From Rallus limicola (Eukaryota; Chordata; Aves; Gruiformes; Rallidae), in the NCBI GenBank assembly GCA_022605955.1, contig JAKCOZ010000020.1, forward strand, positions 5,507,001 through 5,571,000: DNA of 64,000 bases, in the 5' to 3' direction. The notes under the pieces are model-generated. The model saw nothing but the letters and a program-made list of their open reading frames with translations, was not told the origin of the DNA and did not search any database. Positions within the stretch are counted from its first letter, which is position 1. Every line of letters begins with the position of its first letter. Position numbers and translations under genes: made by a program. Below are positions 23,960 to 37,600 of the stretch, piece by piece.

Positions 23960-24111
23960 TAAGGTATTAATGCTCAGAAAGGGGGTGATATGCCACAGAA
24001 ATTAATGTGTATCTCTGCCTTGGTGAGCTGTGGGCGCTGGGCAGGGGCTGGGCTTGCCTTGGTGCTACAGCCATATCAATGGTGACAACTGCATCAATGC
24101 AGACCCTCCTC

Positions 24112-24560
24112 CCCACCCCCCATCTATCTATGTATAAATATACATGAGCGGCTGTCTATGCTTTTATAAAAATATGCAAGCAAGAATATATATTAAATAA
24201 ATACATATATAGATATAGGCACACACATAACTACCTATAGCTGTATGGAGACATTACTCCATCTATGCCTATCTTTATGCATACTGATAAGTGTGATACA
24301 TAAAACAGAGCATCACATCTGTACCTACAGCAATACATAAATGTAGACAGAGATCTCTGTGTGCTAACCAAATGCACATGGATATATGGGCACAGAGGAA
24401 AACAAGACCACCCCACACACAACATCCAGCTCGATACATGGCTGTATCTAGACAGGCAAGTAGCTATAAAGCATAGAGATCCAGGTGTAGGTCTGTATAA
24501 TAACAGGTATAGGTATGTACAAGTATGTATAATATACAGGTGTCCATATATCTATGGGTA
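24112..24560. repeat. Decayed ATCT/TATA/CATA-rich simple-sequence block
   Basis: About 450 bases are dominated by short units such as CTATCTATG, ATATATAG, GTATAGGTATG and ACATGGATATATGG, very different from the GC-rich sequence on both sides. It looks like an old tetranucleotide (TATC/GATA) microsatellite that spread and decayed. It lies inside the inferred HIP1R 3' UTR. Confidence 0.65.
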
Positions 24561-25643
24561 GCTGAATACTAAGTTAAATAACACCAGATCCAGAACCTTT
24601 AGTGTCCCCATGCCCCATGTCAGTGTCCCCCACGTCCCACTCCTGAAGCCTGTCTCTGGAGCTTCAACTATTTCCTCCAAAGCACCTTACCGGCTTGTGC
24701 TGCTCCACAATTCAGGGATGACTTGCTTCAAGCAGCAGAGCCCCACACCACAACACTCACCCCAGCCCCAGCCCCACTGACAAGCTGACCAGGCACCACA
24801 AGAAGTATTTTAAATATTGCTTCTTTAATAATCTACATCGTGGGAGTAGCTCCAAGGGAAGAGAGAGCTGACAGGATTTTTCTTCCGGCCCCGTGTCCCT
24901 CCCCATCAGTAATTCCTTATTGCTGCAGATTTCTCTATCCCCCAGCTCCTGCAGGCCACGGTTAGATTTAATTCTCCTAATTATGTTAAATATAAAACGT
25001 AACTCAACTGATCTCCTGCCATTGCTGTAGTAATAAAAAATAGAAAAGGGAGGAAAAAAAAAACCCAAAAGAAGTTGGTATCCTTATTGCCAGTGTGTGC
25101 CAGTAACTGCTCTGTCCCTTAAAAACCTCTGCCACTTGTGCCAGTTAAGGCTATAAGCTCCCTCGGCGCCAAGGGCTGATCCCATGCTGAAAAAAAGCAG
25201 ATTATTCCTTGGGCTGAAAAAAGAGGAATCTAGAAAACAGTTGCAAGAAAAGCCCAATGGTTTCCTCCTTTAAAAACAGTTCACAGTTCTCAAAAGGGTC
25301 CCAGCAGTACAGTGGAGAGCTACATTTACTGGAAACTTCTAGTGCTGATAAAGTTTTTAAAAAATTAACACAAAAAAAAAAAAAATTAACCCAAACAAAC
25401 CCCAAATTAAATTAAACCAGGAGAGCCGGGTGGCAGATCAGGAGGAAGAGGGCATCCCGCACCTCCCAGGGAGCTGGCTGGAGCACCCCTCCATCTATGG
25501 GTAGGAATCAAGAAAAAATAAAAATAAAATATATATATATTTAAAAACATCCAGTTTTCCAGGCCAGGCGGTGAAGAGCCCCCCGTGCATGAAGGCACGC
25601 CAGCGCGAAGGCAACGCGATCGGATGCGAACAGCCAGCCCCCG

Positions 25644-28600
25644 CTAGAAGTTCGCCCTGTCAGGAGGGGGTAGGCCGGTGTCTTGCTCAAGCTGAAATGA
25701 GAAGGGGAGAAATGAAATACCAGTCACTTGTGCTCTGAGTACACCTCCCCACGCAGATTTAACACCCCCTCTGGGGATCCTACCTCCCCATGGCCAGGCT
25801 TCTGGGGCAGGGGGGGCTTCTTGAGGATGCCTCTCCTGGGGGCCGGTGCTGGCTTTGTCTCCCCGTCCTCAGCCGCATCGTAAGCCCCAGCCAGGGCGTA
25901 GTGCTGCTTCCTCAGCTCACCCAGGCGTACCCGCTCACCCTCCAGACGCTTCTCCAGCTCCAGCACCTTCACCTGCACCCAAACAGTCATTGTTTGGCCT
26001 GCACACCCCGGGGGTGTGATTCTCCCCCCCGCCCCCATCACCACCAGTGCTGCAGTGGGGAGGGGGACGGAAGAAGGATCCCCCACACCTCATGTAGATC
26101 TGGATCAGGACTTCAGCCTGGCCTGAGGCTAGTAGTCCCAAATCTGCCCTCATCACCATACCTGTGTTTCCATCTCTTCCTTCTTCAACTTGATGAGAGA
26201 CATGCCAGAAAAGTCCATGGTGTCTGTGGAGAAAAGTGGGGGTCCTCATTGAGCGCTCCCCTCATGGAGAACCCTCACATGCCAAAGCAGAGGCAGCCAG
26301 AAAGGGATGGGGGAGGTGGAAGGGGTGGGTTTTTTTCCTCCTCTTCATATAAAACCTCACCCTTCTCCTCAATCTGCTCTTGCCCTGACTTGGTAGAAGC
26401 CACCACATTGGCTGCCATCTCGTTGACGTTGCGCGAGCACTCCTGGAGCCGGCCCAGGTTCCTGCTGTTCTTCTCAGCTTTCACCTGCAGTGAGCACAGG
26501 GAGGGCAGTGGGTGCCCATGGCATCTCTGCACAGCTGCTCAGCAGCTCCAGGGAGCCCTCATGTTCTGCATTAGAGCAGAGACCCCAAGCAGACAGTGTC
26601 ACAACAGCTCTCAAGTGTGAAAACTTAGGGGTGGAAAGGACAGACGGACACGTGTTTATTGCTGATGATCCCATCATGGCCAGTCAAAGTGACCCCTGCA
26701 AGTTCCTTCAGCCCCAGGACACCAAACCAGCTCTGCTCCGACCTGAGCCGGGCAGACATGGATAAGCAGCGTCAGTGCAGACAGAGCTATTCTGAATTTT
26801 AAAACCACCTGCTGTAAAGAGTAGTATGGGTCCTCCTCCCCGAAACATCTCCATTTGATCACTGAAACCTCTACCCCCCAATTTCACCCACACCAGCAGG
26901 AAAGGTGGTGAGGACCAAAATCCATTGCTCTCGATGCTGCTCCCACAGCTGCTTAGTCAGGGTTTCTCATTACTTATTAACATTTTCTTTCCACAATCAG
27001 CTTGACAAGAGGAAAACAGGAGATTTTGTACATCTTCATTTCCACAGCAAGCTCTGCTGGGTGTGGGAATATCCATGCAGGTGAAGACACATGGTCTCCA
27101 AATTGCAGACTGACTTGAAAAGAGCGAGAGCTTCCCTTCCTCCCTGCTCTGGGAGAGCTTACCAATGGACAGGACCGCCATGTGCAGCTGCCCAAAAGCA
27201 TCCAAGGGACAAAACCATGGGACCAAAACAACTTAAAGCCTGATGAGCTGCGTGCAGAGAGTCCTGCTGGGACACTCACCTTGGAGGCAGCCACCAGTTG
27301 GGCCGTGCTGGCAGCGATTTCATGGGAGCAGACGATCAGCTCTTCGTATTTGCCCGTGTGCAGGACAACTCTGTCTGCTGACTCTCTGCAGTACAGATCA
27401 GAAGGGAGATCACATTAGAGATACTCACTGTGCACTGCGAAGCAAATGCAGGTGATTTATACCCATCCCTTGGAAATCAGCATCAGATTTTGCATCTGCA
27501 GCTCTATCAGTTATTATTTAAAGCTCACTTGGCAAAGGAAACTACTGAAAGCCCAGATCCAGGTTTGGATGGGTATAGAATACCAAAGGAGGCAGAACTG
27601 TGCTTCCATAACGAAAATGAGAAGTTTAAAGCTTCCTGCCCTGGCCCCACACACCCTCTCCACAACCATCTGAGCAGTGACTGGGACATGGAGCATTGGA
27701 TTACAGTAGCTTTTGTATTTTACAACCAGGAAGGAACTGGTTGGGCCTATTTCAGTGACTGGTCTGACAGGGGCTACGATGCTCCATAAGGAATGAGCAA
27801 TCACACTCTGCAGTGTTATCGGGTGATGGAGAAACACGGGTTGGTCCTGGGAGCAGCACGTGAAGCCTCCCACAGCGGCTGCAAGAGAGGTCCCAGAAGT
27901 CCTGGGGGTACCTACACCAGTTGTGTGGCTCCCCAGCCCACCGCCTTGGAGGCAGAGATCAGCCCTTCTGTCCAGCGCGAGTTCTTGGCGTAAAACTCCT
28001 GAGTTGTTGCTGCCCCCTGTTGTTATGAGAATATTATGGCCTGTATTAACTTATTTCTAATATACAACAATGTATGAATGCATAAATCCATCAAAAATAC
28101 CCATGTAAAACACAGCAATATAGAAATTCATATTTGAAGCCATAAATCACAGGATCCTAGAATGGTTTAGGTTGGAAAAGTCCATCAAGAGACTGATCAA
28201 TGGATTGGCAGCATTTCTGTGCCCTTCAGGTTGCTCTTACCAGCCTACCAGGTGTCGAGCTTGAATACCTGTCAAGCTTGGGAACCCCAAGCTTGGGAAA
28301 CCCAAGCTTGCAAATTTAGCCAGGGTTTAAAACCCACAAATTTGGGCCATGGTCTTTAGATGGCCAAGGCTCTGCAGATGTGTGCAGAGAGCGTGGGGCT
28401 GAGCAGCCTGTCTGCAGTGCGTGGGACGGCCAGACTACTGGTAACATAGGAAACCTCAAAATTCAGTGTGTTTCTGAAAATCCTGGGAAATTCTCCCATA
28501 TTTCAGGTTGGTGCAGAGAGACCAGTGTAAAGGGAGGACTTACCCGTCCACTTTCTACTATCTCCTTCTGCAGGTTCGCAGATGTTATTACAAGGAGCCG

Positions 28601-31600
28601 AATAGCCTGGAACAAAGGAAAAGAGGTTTTGGTGCTTGATGGGGATTTTGTAGAGGATTGGTGCTGCCCATGGTGAGAAGTTAAGAGTTTTGTGGAGTCT
28701 CTGATGTCCCAGTTAGGTTTCTGTGGTACTGACCTTCATCAGGTCTGTGCAGGAGTTCAGAATCCTGTAGGGAAACAAGAGAAAAGCGTTCAGCATCCTC
28801 GGACAATGCATCTGGGGAAGCAGGCTTTGGCCTCAGCTAGAAAACACGTCATTTTTGGATGCCAGCCAGCCTGCAGGTTACTTCTGAGCAGCCCACAAAG
28901 CAGACACAGAGCAGCCACAAAGCAGACACAAACAATTGGCTTGGACATGCAAAGCAAACGTCCACCCTTCTGAAAAGAATTTTGTGCCCAGCCTCAGGAC
29001 AACGCAGCATGTGCGGCACAGACGGGCAGGGTACAGGCATGCGGCAGGAACGCGCCTGTGGCTTGTCACCCCTCAAAACTCACCGCTCATTCACTTCCAG
29101 CTTAACACCGGAGCTTTCATTTCTGGCCTGGCTCATCATCTCCTGTTGGGAAAACCATGAGAGGAAGGTTTGATGGCACGCTGCTGTGAGAGCGAGCAGG
29201 GTGAAGATGGGTGTGCTTTGACATCCTCAAGGCACCAAAATGACCCGTCCTGCAGTTTTGTCTCACCTCTATCCGCCTAACAGCATCCTCAATTGCCTCT
29301 GAGGTGGAGGCCATCTCCTTTTCAACCATGTCCCCCAACTCTTCCTGCTTGATGTCCAAGCTCTTGGGCCTCAGCTCCTGCTCAAGGAGGCAGCAGCCAC
29401 CAGGAGGATTAGGCAAAGGGAGAGAAAGGAATATTTGTAAGGAGTAACACCAAACCAAGGGATCCAGCCCACTTTCCATCACCCTCAATAAATAAAGCTG
29501 CAGGAGCAGTGCTCTGCAGACTGTGAGGGTGGAGGGATACGTGCCACTGACATGTAGCAAACATGGTCCAGGGACCTGAGAGGGAACAAATGCCCCAAAT
29601 GGAGGTGAAAACACTCAATCCCAGGAGCAGTTTTCAGCAGGACAGAGCTCCAGCAGGCGCCAGAGAGCTGGCAGCCTTCAACTTAACAGCGATATAATGA
29701 AAAGACCAACGGGGGCTTCACAAAAAGACAAGTCTGAAAGTTGGGACGGTTTGTTCTGTGGGGATTACAGTGTTGAAAGGCTTAATTTGATCTGAGGGTG
29801 ACTCTGTGCACCACCTGGTCTCTCTACATGGAAGCTGAGATGGCTCAAGAAGACCCAGGTGTGGGGAACAAGCCACCCCAAAGAGCTCACATCAACCCAG
29901 CATTTCCAATTTCAGCCTTGGAAAATGAAGAAAGCCATGGGGGATCGGGGGAGTTGGTTTTTTGGGGGGAAAACCACCCAAAAAAGCATGTCCATTGCCT
30001 CCTTGGAATGCAGCCAGAAGACTGCGAGCAACCAACTATCCCACCCTGGGAAAACAGAGCTAGCATCCTCCTGCATTAAATGCTTGTTTGAAGTTTTCTT
30101 TTAGGAAATGCCAACATCGGTAACTAAGTCACCCCATCAGCCCTGGGCAGGAAGGTGGGAGCGCTGGGCTCTTACCTGGGCCAGCTGCAGGACCCCCTGC
30201 AGCACCTTCCGTACGTCCCCCAGCTTGGCATGCTGCAGCATCTCCTTGTCCTTCAGCTTGCCCAGGTAGTCCAGGCTCCGCTGCCCACAGTCCCGACATG
30301 TCTCTGTCAGCCCTGGGGAAAGGATGGATTGGTCAGTGTCAGGAGCCTTGGTGGGCAAGGGGACCTCCACCCCAGCCCTGCTTCCCTCCTCTTCCTCCTC
30401 CCCTCGGCCATGGAGATGATGCTGAGCATCAGGGTCTTTCAGCCTGTTCTCGACACAGGAAGGGGAACTGGAGGGGAGGGAATGTTGGGAAGGGGAGCGC
30501 AGGGAGCTGGGGGGACCGTGCTGCCCCCAGGGAAGATCTGACCCATACCCAGCCCCCAGAAGAGGGGGTTTCAGCACAGACACCCCAAAAACAAGCCCCA
30601 CAACAAAAAAAAAATTCTCCCAACATCAGCTGCTTCTGTGCCCAGCACTCACGGTCGGCGTGGTCAGTGGGAGCCAGGTGGGATGTGGCGCTGCCATTCA
30701 CGATGGTATCAGCTGTCAGGTGAGCAAAGAGGGCCAGAGCCCCCACCAGTCCTGCAGCATCTGCCGGTGAGAGGATGTGGTCAGGTGTTACCAGCCTGGG
30801 ACATTGCTTGCTGTGACCCAGGGATCCAACCCACCCTCAAAGGCACCCAAGAATCAGTACAGGAGCTTGGAGAAGTTGCATTGACCCCTCCAAGCTCATG
30901 GACTGCTCCTCAAACGAGCACATGTGGACCCCTATCCCATCTCCGCCCACCATGTCCCCAATCACCAGGGACTCCACACTTCCCATCGGCCCCAAAGAAG
31001 CTGGGAGCTGCTGGACATATAAAAATGAAAGCAAGACATGAGCAGTGCCACCGGTACCTGCCATGGAGGCCACATACTGTGCGTGACCATGCTCCAGGGT
31101 GTCCACAGACTCTAGTGCTGCCTGCGCACGGCTGAGCAGGTAATCTGCAATGAAGGCAACTTCGTTAGCACGATCCAGCTGCAACGGAACAAGCATGAGT
31201 GCTGACTTCATGAGGCACCAAAGCCAAAATGGCTTTGGTCCTCGCACCCCCAGATGGAGAGCGACACTGAAATCCGAGTCACTAAAGCAAAATAGTCCTG
31301 TGTGAGGCTAAACACTGACCCCGGGAAGCCAGACCCCAAGCTCCTTGGGTGTGGTATTTGGTGGGTAAGATGCCTGGGAGTAGCTGAGATGCAACATTAG
31401 GTTTCTCTGTGGGAGAAGGGGGTCATAGCACCCATGATGAAGCAAGATGTACCTGGGGAGCTGGTGCAGCGGATGTGCAATGGGTCGTCCAGCTTGGCAA
31501 TCGCATCGCGGAGGATGTCCTCCACCTCCCGCACCGTCTCCTGCAGGATGCTGAACTGCTCATCCAGCAGCTTCTGCTGCAGGCTGTGCTCCTGGTTGCT

Positions 31601-34600
31601 CTGTGAGGCAAGAGGGATGTGTGGGTAGCACAGCTGGGGCACAGGACCCTATCACCACGGCCCTGTCACCAGCATGTCCCCAGAGAGCCCATTGGCATCC
31701 CATTAATGCTGGTGCAGGTCAAATGCCACCAGCTACGTTGGCGATGGCTCAGCTAAGCCCCCAAGTACTCAGTGTCCCCAAAACATGTGTCGCCCCAGTG
31801 AGTGGAGGGGCACCAGGCTCCCCACACAGCACCGTACCTTCTCCAGGAGCCTGCCCTGCAGCTCACAGATCTCCCTTGTGGCCTTATCCACCTCCTGGCT
31901 CAGCTGCAGCTCCTTCTCCTCGACCAGGCCGCGCACAGATAGCAGCTCACACTCCTTCTCGCTCACCGACCGCCTCAGCACCTCCTTCTCAGCATGCAGG
32001 GCCTCCACCTGGGCGCTAAGCTCTGTGCCTGCCTGTCAATGTGATCAGGAGACCCCCGTCACTTGCCTGTCACCATGTCACGAGACCAATGGTTACATGA
32101 AGGGGAGGCTGAGGACATGCCCAGTTCATGACACAGATGGGGTAGACCCATGTTCGGCCCCATAGCAGTTTCCTGGGCTGCCGCTTACACCGCCAGCCTG
32201 GCAGTGGTGTCAGGCGTTCTGTCTCCATGACAGGGATTTTTGAGGGGGATTCTGGTGCACCCCGTGCCCCAGCCCTGTACCTGCTTGGCATGGCTGAGCG
32301 AGCGCTGCGCCTGGTCCAGCTCATCCCGCCGGGCGTCCAGCTCCTGCCGCAGCTGCTCCATCTGCACGCTCTGGTCCTCCAGCTGCAACCACATGTCCGT
32401 GCTGGAGGCTCAGCTGCTCCAAAGGTGCTCTGGCCCTGCTTGGCACTGGTGCATGGCCAGGGCAGTGGGAGCAGGCTCAGCCGTGTTTTGTGGGAGGGGT
32501 TTTCAGGGTCTCAGGGAGGGGGATGATGAGGGAATCATTTCCCCAAGGCAGGAGTTTTGGGAGCAGCCACCAACTTGGGTCTAGCAGAATAAAAGCTCCC
32601 AAAACCATCAACTGTGGAATTTTCTTGGGGGAAGAAATGGGAGATTTGGGCAAGAAGGAACAAAGCACTTATTGAACACCACCCTCCTAAGGAGCCAGGG
32701 CAACTCTTCCCTGGATCAGGGACCAACACCCACCCATACACCTAGCACACAAACTGTGCTCGGCCACCACATCCGCTGGGCTGGGAAGGCTCAGGGCTGG
32801 GCTGGCGGGGCTGCTGGCTCACCTTCATCTCAGCCTCCCGCTTGACCTGCTCCACCTGAAACGCCAGCTGCTCCTTCACACGTGCCACCTCCTCCTGGCT
32901 CTGCTGCGTGACCGTCAGCTGCTTGGCCGTGTCAGCATTCTGCACGGGGATGACAGGATTAGCGGGCATTTGGGCAGGGGGGGACCCTCACCACTGCCCT
33001 GCTTGCTCTGCCCAAACTCTGGCTGGCGGTGAGGAGCCCGGTGATGCCTTTTCATAGCATCCAAACCACTGACCACTGGTGGGCATGAATCCAAGGGGTG
33101 CCCCCCGCCCACAAACCCAGCACTCAGAAGTCCCTCAGTGCAGGGTGACAGGACTGACAGGGGGTGGCTGGGCAGGCCAGAGCCGTGCTGGCAGTGGTGG
33201 GTCCTTGCCTGGGGCAGGCATCAGTGTTACCTTCCTCAGGAGCTCGGCATGCGTATTGATGAGCTCGCTGTGCTTCTCCTTCAGCTTTGTGTAGCGGATC
33301 TCGGTGGCATTGGCTTTCTCTGAAGGGGGTGAGAAACCATCAGTAACCACAGTGCAGGCGTTCTGTGACCAGCCGGCACCGTGGGGCACGTACTTTCTGC
33401 TTCGGCACAGAGCCGCTGGGACCTGTCGCTGTCCTGCTTTGCCCTCTGCAACCTCTCCAGCTCATCCCGCAGCTGCTCATTGTCCACCAGAGCCTTCTGC
33501 TTCTGTTTGCGCTGCTCCTCCACTTCACCTTCCAGGCTGTTCACCTGTGCCTTGAGCTGCGTGATGTACCGCTGCGCCTGCGGGACACCATTAGGCACTG
33601 GGGCATTGCCCTGTACTGATTCCAGCATCATCCCTACCCCCTGCCCTCCCTAGCATCACACCTTACCCCCCGCCCTCCCCTGCATCACCCCTACCCCCCA
33701 CATCACCCCTATCCCCTGCCCTCCCCACATCCAGATGCCTGGATCTGGGCAAAGAAGCCATGAGATGCACAGGAAGCTCTCCCCCCACCAAGCCCTGAGA
33801 GCTACTCTGTCCTGGCTGCTAACAGCCAGTTGGGACAGGTCTCATATACCTCCAACCCATCCCCATCAGGAGTCAGGTCCTGGCACTGGGGGAGCCTGCA
33901 AAACATGGTGCTGTGTGCCAGGACCCCACTCCTGCTGCATCCCAGTAGGGTTTTCATGAAACAGCACCAAAATCCACCCTGCTCTCCCACACCAGCTCCT
34001 CCCTGGCCAGGCTTTACCTCCAATTTAATCTTCTCCATCTCTGCACGGAGCATGTCCACCTCCTTCTTCAGGCTCTCGATCTGTGCATCCCTGCAGAGAG
34101 AGGCAGGTTGGTGGCATGCAGCAGCGGCCTCCCCCCTCTGCTACCATGGATCCCCATACCTGTCATCCCGAATGCCGTTGGGTGGTCCAAAGGTTTGGTC
34201 AAATATATCTGAGGTTATCTAGGGAAGACAGGGGTCTGAGCTAGGCCAAGCTGTGGGTGTCTGCCCCCACGTCCACAGGCCCCATCCCATCCCTGTGCCC
34301 CACCTGTGGCTCCACAGTGGAAGCTGTGCTGATCTCAATGAGGTTCTCTGGCTCCTCATCCTCAGGGGCTTCCTCAGGGATGACGACCACCGGTTTCACA
34401 TGCTCGGCCAATGCGGATGCCCGCAAGAAGTTTGGGGGGCTCTGCAGGGACAAGAAGTTGTGGTGGCATTGCCTGGGTTTTTGGGAACCACTGCAGGCAG
34501 ATGGCAAAGGGGAGGGAAGCAGCCATGCCTGTGCAGCGTCCCCAGGATCTGACCACATCTGTAGTGACACCCCAGTGCACCCTGAACCCACCAGGTCTCC

Positions 34601-37600
34601 AAAGCATCGCACACAAGCACCACACCAAACCCCTGCCCTACCTCCGGCAGCCGAGGGATCTGGATGAGCCGCTTGAAGTACAGCATGTCAGATGCTTTCT
34701 TGAAGAAGTTTTTGAGACTGGAGAGGGAAGGAAAGAGAAAAAGCTTGCAGGGGAGGTGGAGAGGGGACTCAATAGGAGGGAGGGGACCCTGCCCACTTTT
34801 GACCCCAGGTTACCTGCGGAACTGCTCATGGAAACGGTCTCGGTGGCCCTGCAGCGTGTCAGCTGGCAGACCTGTGGTGATGGGGAGGGATATCCATGAC
34901 CCACCTGGGGCTCCAAATTTATTCACATGCACCCAGATCCCACTGGCTGCAAAGGCCAGCAGGTAACCTCCCCGTAGGAGCAGGATGTGAGGGTCAGGGT
35001 AGGTGTTCCCATCCCTGGCAAAGAGACCAGGGACATGGCACAGGGAGAGAAACCTTGAAAAAACTGCAGAAGGCCCCTGGTGCTATGCTGCACAGCAATC
35101 CCATGCAGGGTGCTGGTGGGCCAAGGCACATGGGTTTGAATTAAGCAAGGATGAGTCCTTCTAATTCCTTCATCTGGGATGTCTGCGTGGGATGGAGCAG
35201 GTCCATAGAGTGGGGGGATACCGGGACATGGTGACGGATGCATGCATCTGCAGAAGTCTGATCCCCAAGAATCCATCCAGAAGCCTGACTCAGGGGAAAG
35301 ACCAACGTGGGACACATCCCTGGGGACTCACAGGAGTGTAGTTTGAACATCAACTTGACGGCGTAGTGGTAGAGGTGGCTGCAGTCCTGGATGACCTGGA
35401 TGAGGGGGGCCAGGCGGCACTGCACCGCTGACATCTGCGACACCGCCATCGAGGTGTTGAGCTGCCTGAAAACTGAAGGGTTGAGCATGGTGAGACGCCA
35501 GGCTGTGTTTGCAGAGCCGCCCCGCTCCAGGCAACTCAGCTTGATCATTAACCACGACAGTCGTGGCTGTGCTGGGACACTGGCTAAATGCTGGGGCTGC
35601 TGCTCAGCCTGCTCCACCGAGCCAAGGACAACCCCACTCCGCCTAAAAACAACACCCAAAGGGACCACTGTGTCAGAGGGAAGGGGTACGCGGCTCTGTC
35701 CTGGATACCCTGACCCCAAAAAGGAGAGATTTAACCTCATGACGATGCAAGGGCAGGGTGGCTGCACAATGCAGCTGGGGAAGAAGGTGAGGGGTTTTGC
35801 TCTGCTCTATTTAACTGTGCAGGGGTCAAGCCCGTGGCATCGCAGCCTCGCCTGCCCCGGCTCCGAAACAGATCCCTTCCCTTGGCAGCAATCCAGCCAG
35901 CATATCCACCCTGGCTTCTTCCCCGCTCAGCTTTAAAGTATTTATGAATATAAATTCTCTGTATAACTGGGTCAGGAGGAGAAGCGGGAGCCTGCTGGGA
36001 GCCGGGAGCACGGTCTCTCCCTCTGTGCCTTGTTTTCCAGGGCAGCTCCGCAGTTCCTGACTTGCAACAGAGGAAGAAACCGCTGCGTTTTTAAGCCACC
36101 CAAAAATTCCTGAAGAAGGAGGCAAGGAAAGGCAGGAACTCCCCTTCTCCCTGGAGGTATTTCAATGAGGGGAAATGAGTGTTTCAGAAGAGGTATGGCC
36201 CCCTCCTCTGCTTGGGGGGGGACAGAAAGGATTTGGGCAATGCTTAAAATTAACATGGTCACAGCAAATAGAAAGAAAAACCTATTCAGAGCAGTGCTGC
36301 GCCGAAAACAACACCCCACATCACTCAGGTGGGCTGAAACCAGCCACGTTCCTTGAATATTTTCCTACAGACTGGCTCTCTGGAGCATCTATGGGGGAAT
36401 CTGGCTGAGAAATTACCTCAGGAACCTCATGGGAGGAGGAGGAAGGACCTAAGCCTCTGCCCTCAGCCTCGGGAGCTGGAATGCCATTCCTGACCAAAGA
36501 GCGAAACTATTGCTCAAGAGCCCCAGGGCGAGCGGGAGGGACCTGCCGCCTCCTCACCTGACTCTGACAGCTTCAGCTCCCAGTCCAGGTAGTCAAACAG
36601 CTCGACCGTCAGCTGGAATCTGCCAAAAAAAACACACCCCCAAAATCTAGCACCTGGCAGCAGAGACATCCTTGCTCTGGATGTTCACGTTCACTGTGGG
36701 TCCTTGGAACAGCGAGGGCTTGGACTGACAAGAATTCGGTGGGTTTGCTTCCTGCATTTACACTCCTCACCACTCTGTGAGTGCAGGAGGAATCAGGCAC
36801 TGTCCAACCAAATTCTAAGTTGCCATGGGCTGCCCTGCACAGGACCCACTTCAGGAGCAGGATGCCACAGAGCCAGTGACCATGCACCGGTTGCTTTGCT
36901 CCTACCAGGACACTCACATGTTGTTCACATCCGTCCCAGCGGTCTTTTCCAGCACCTCATCTGACACTTCAAGGCCTGGTGGGAACTCTGGATGCTTTGT
37001 AAAAGAAAAAAAGAGAACCAAATCCAGCAGTTGCTGCTAGTACTTTTGTTCACAGAATCACAAGGTCGGAAAAGACCTTTAAGATCATCAAGTCCAACCA
37101 TTCCTGTCCTGTGCTAAACCATATCCCTAAGTACCTCATCTACCCTTTTTTTGAACACATCCAGGGTCAGTGACTCAACTCCCTCCCTGGGCAGCCTGTT
37201 CCAGGCCCTGACAACTCTTTCAGTCAAGAACTTTTTGCTATAATTGGATCTGACCCTGCCCTGGTGCAGCTTGAGGCAGGGTCAGATCCGTTGTCCTATC
37301 TCCTGTCCCCTGGCTGAAGAGACCATTGCCCACCTCTCTACACTCTCCTTTCAGGTAGTTGTAGGTCGTGATAAGGTCTCGCCTCAGCCTCCTCTTCTCC
37401 AGGCTGAAGACCCCCAGCTCCCTCAGCTGGTCCTCATAGGATTTGCTCTCCAGCCCCTTCCCCAGCCCGGTTGCCCTTCTCTGGACTCACTCCAGGACCT
37501 CAACGTCCTTCTTGTAGTGAGGGGCCCAGAACTGGGCACAGCACTCAAGGCGCAGCCTCATCAATGCCTAGTACAGTGTTGATCAACACAAGCCCCGGTG

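Larger units (their letters stand above)
23624..25643 (-). other. HIP1R: HIP1R 3' UTR (extent inferred)
   Basis: This follows the HIP1R stop codon at 25646-25644 on the - strand. Poly(A) signals on the - strand lie at 23959-23950 (two overlapping AATAAA) and 23630-23625, giving a UTR of about 1.7-2.0 kb. It includes an ATAG/TATC-rich block (24112-24560), an A-run at 25371-25385 (U-run in RNA) and a short AT repeat at about 25528-25540. Confidence 0.5.

Noticed and set aside
25790..26620. 276-codon + strand open frame at the HIP1R 3' end
   Set aside because: It runs antisense through three proven HIP1R exons and the introns between them.
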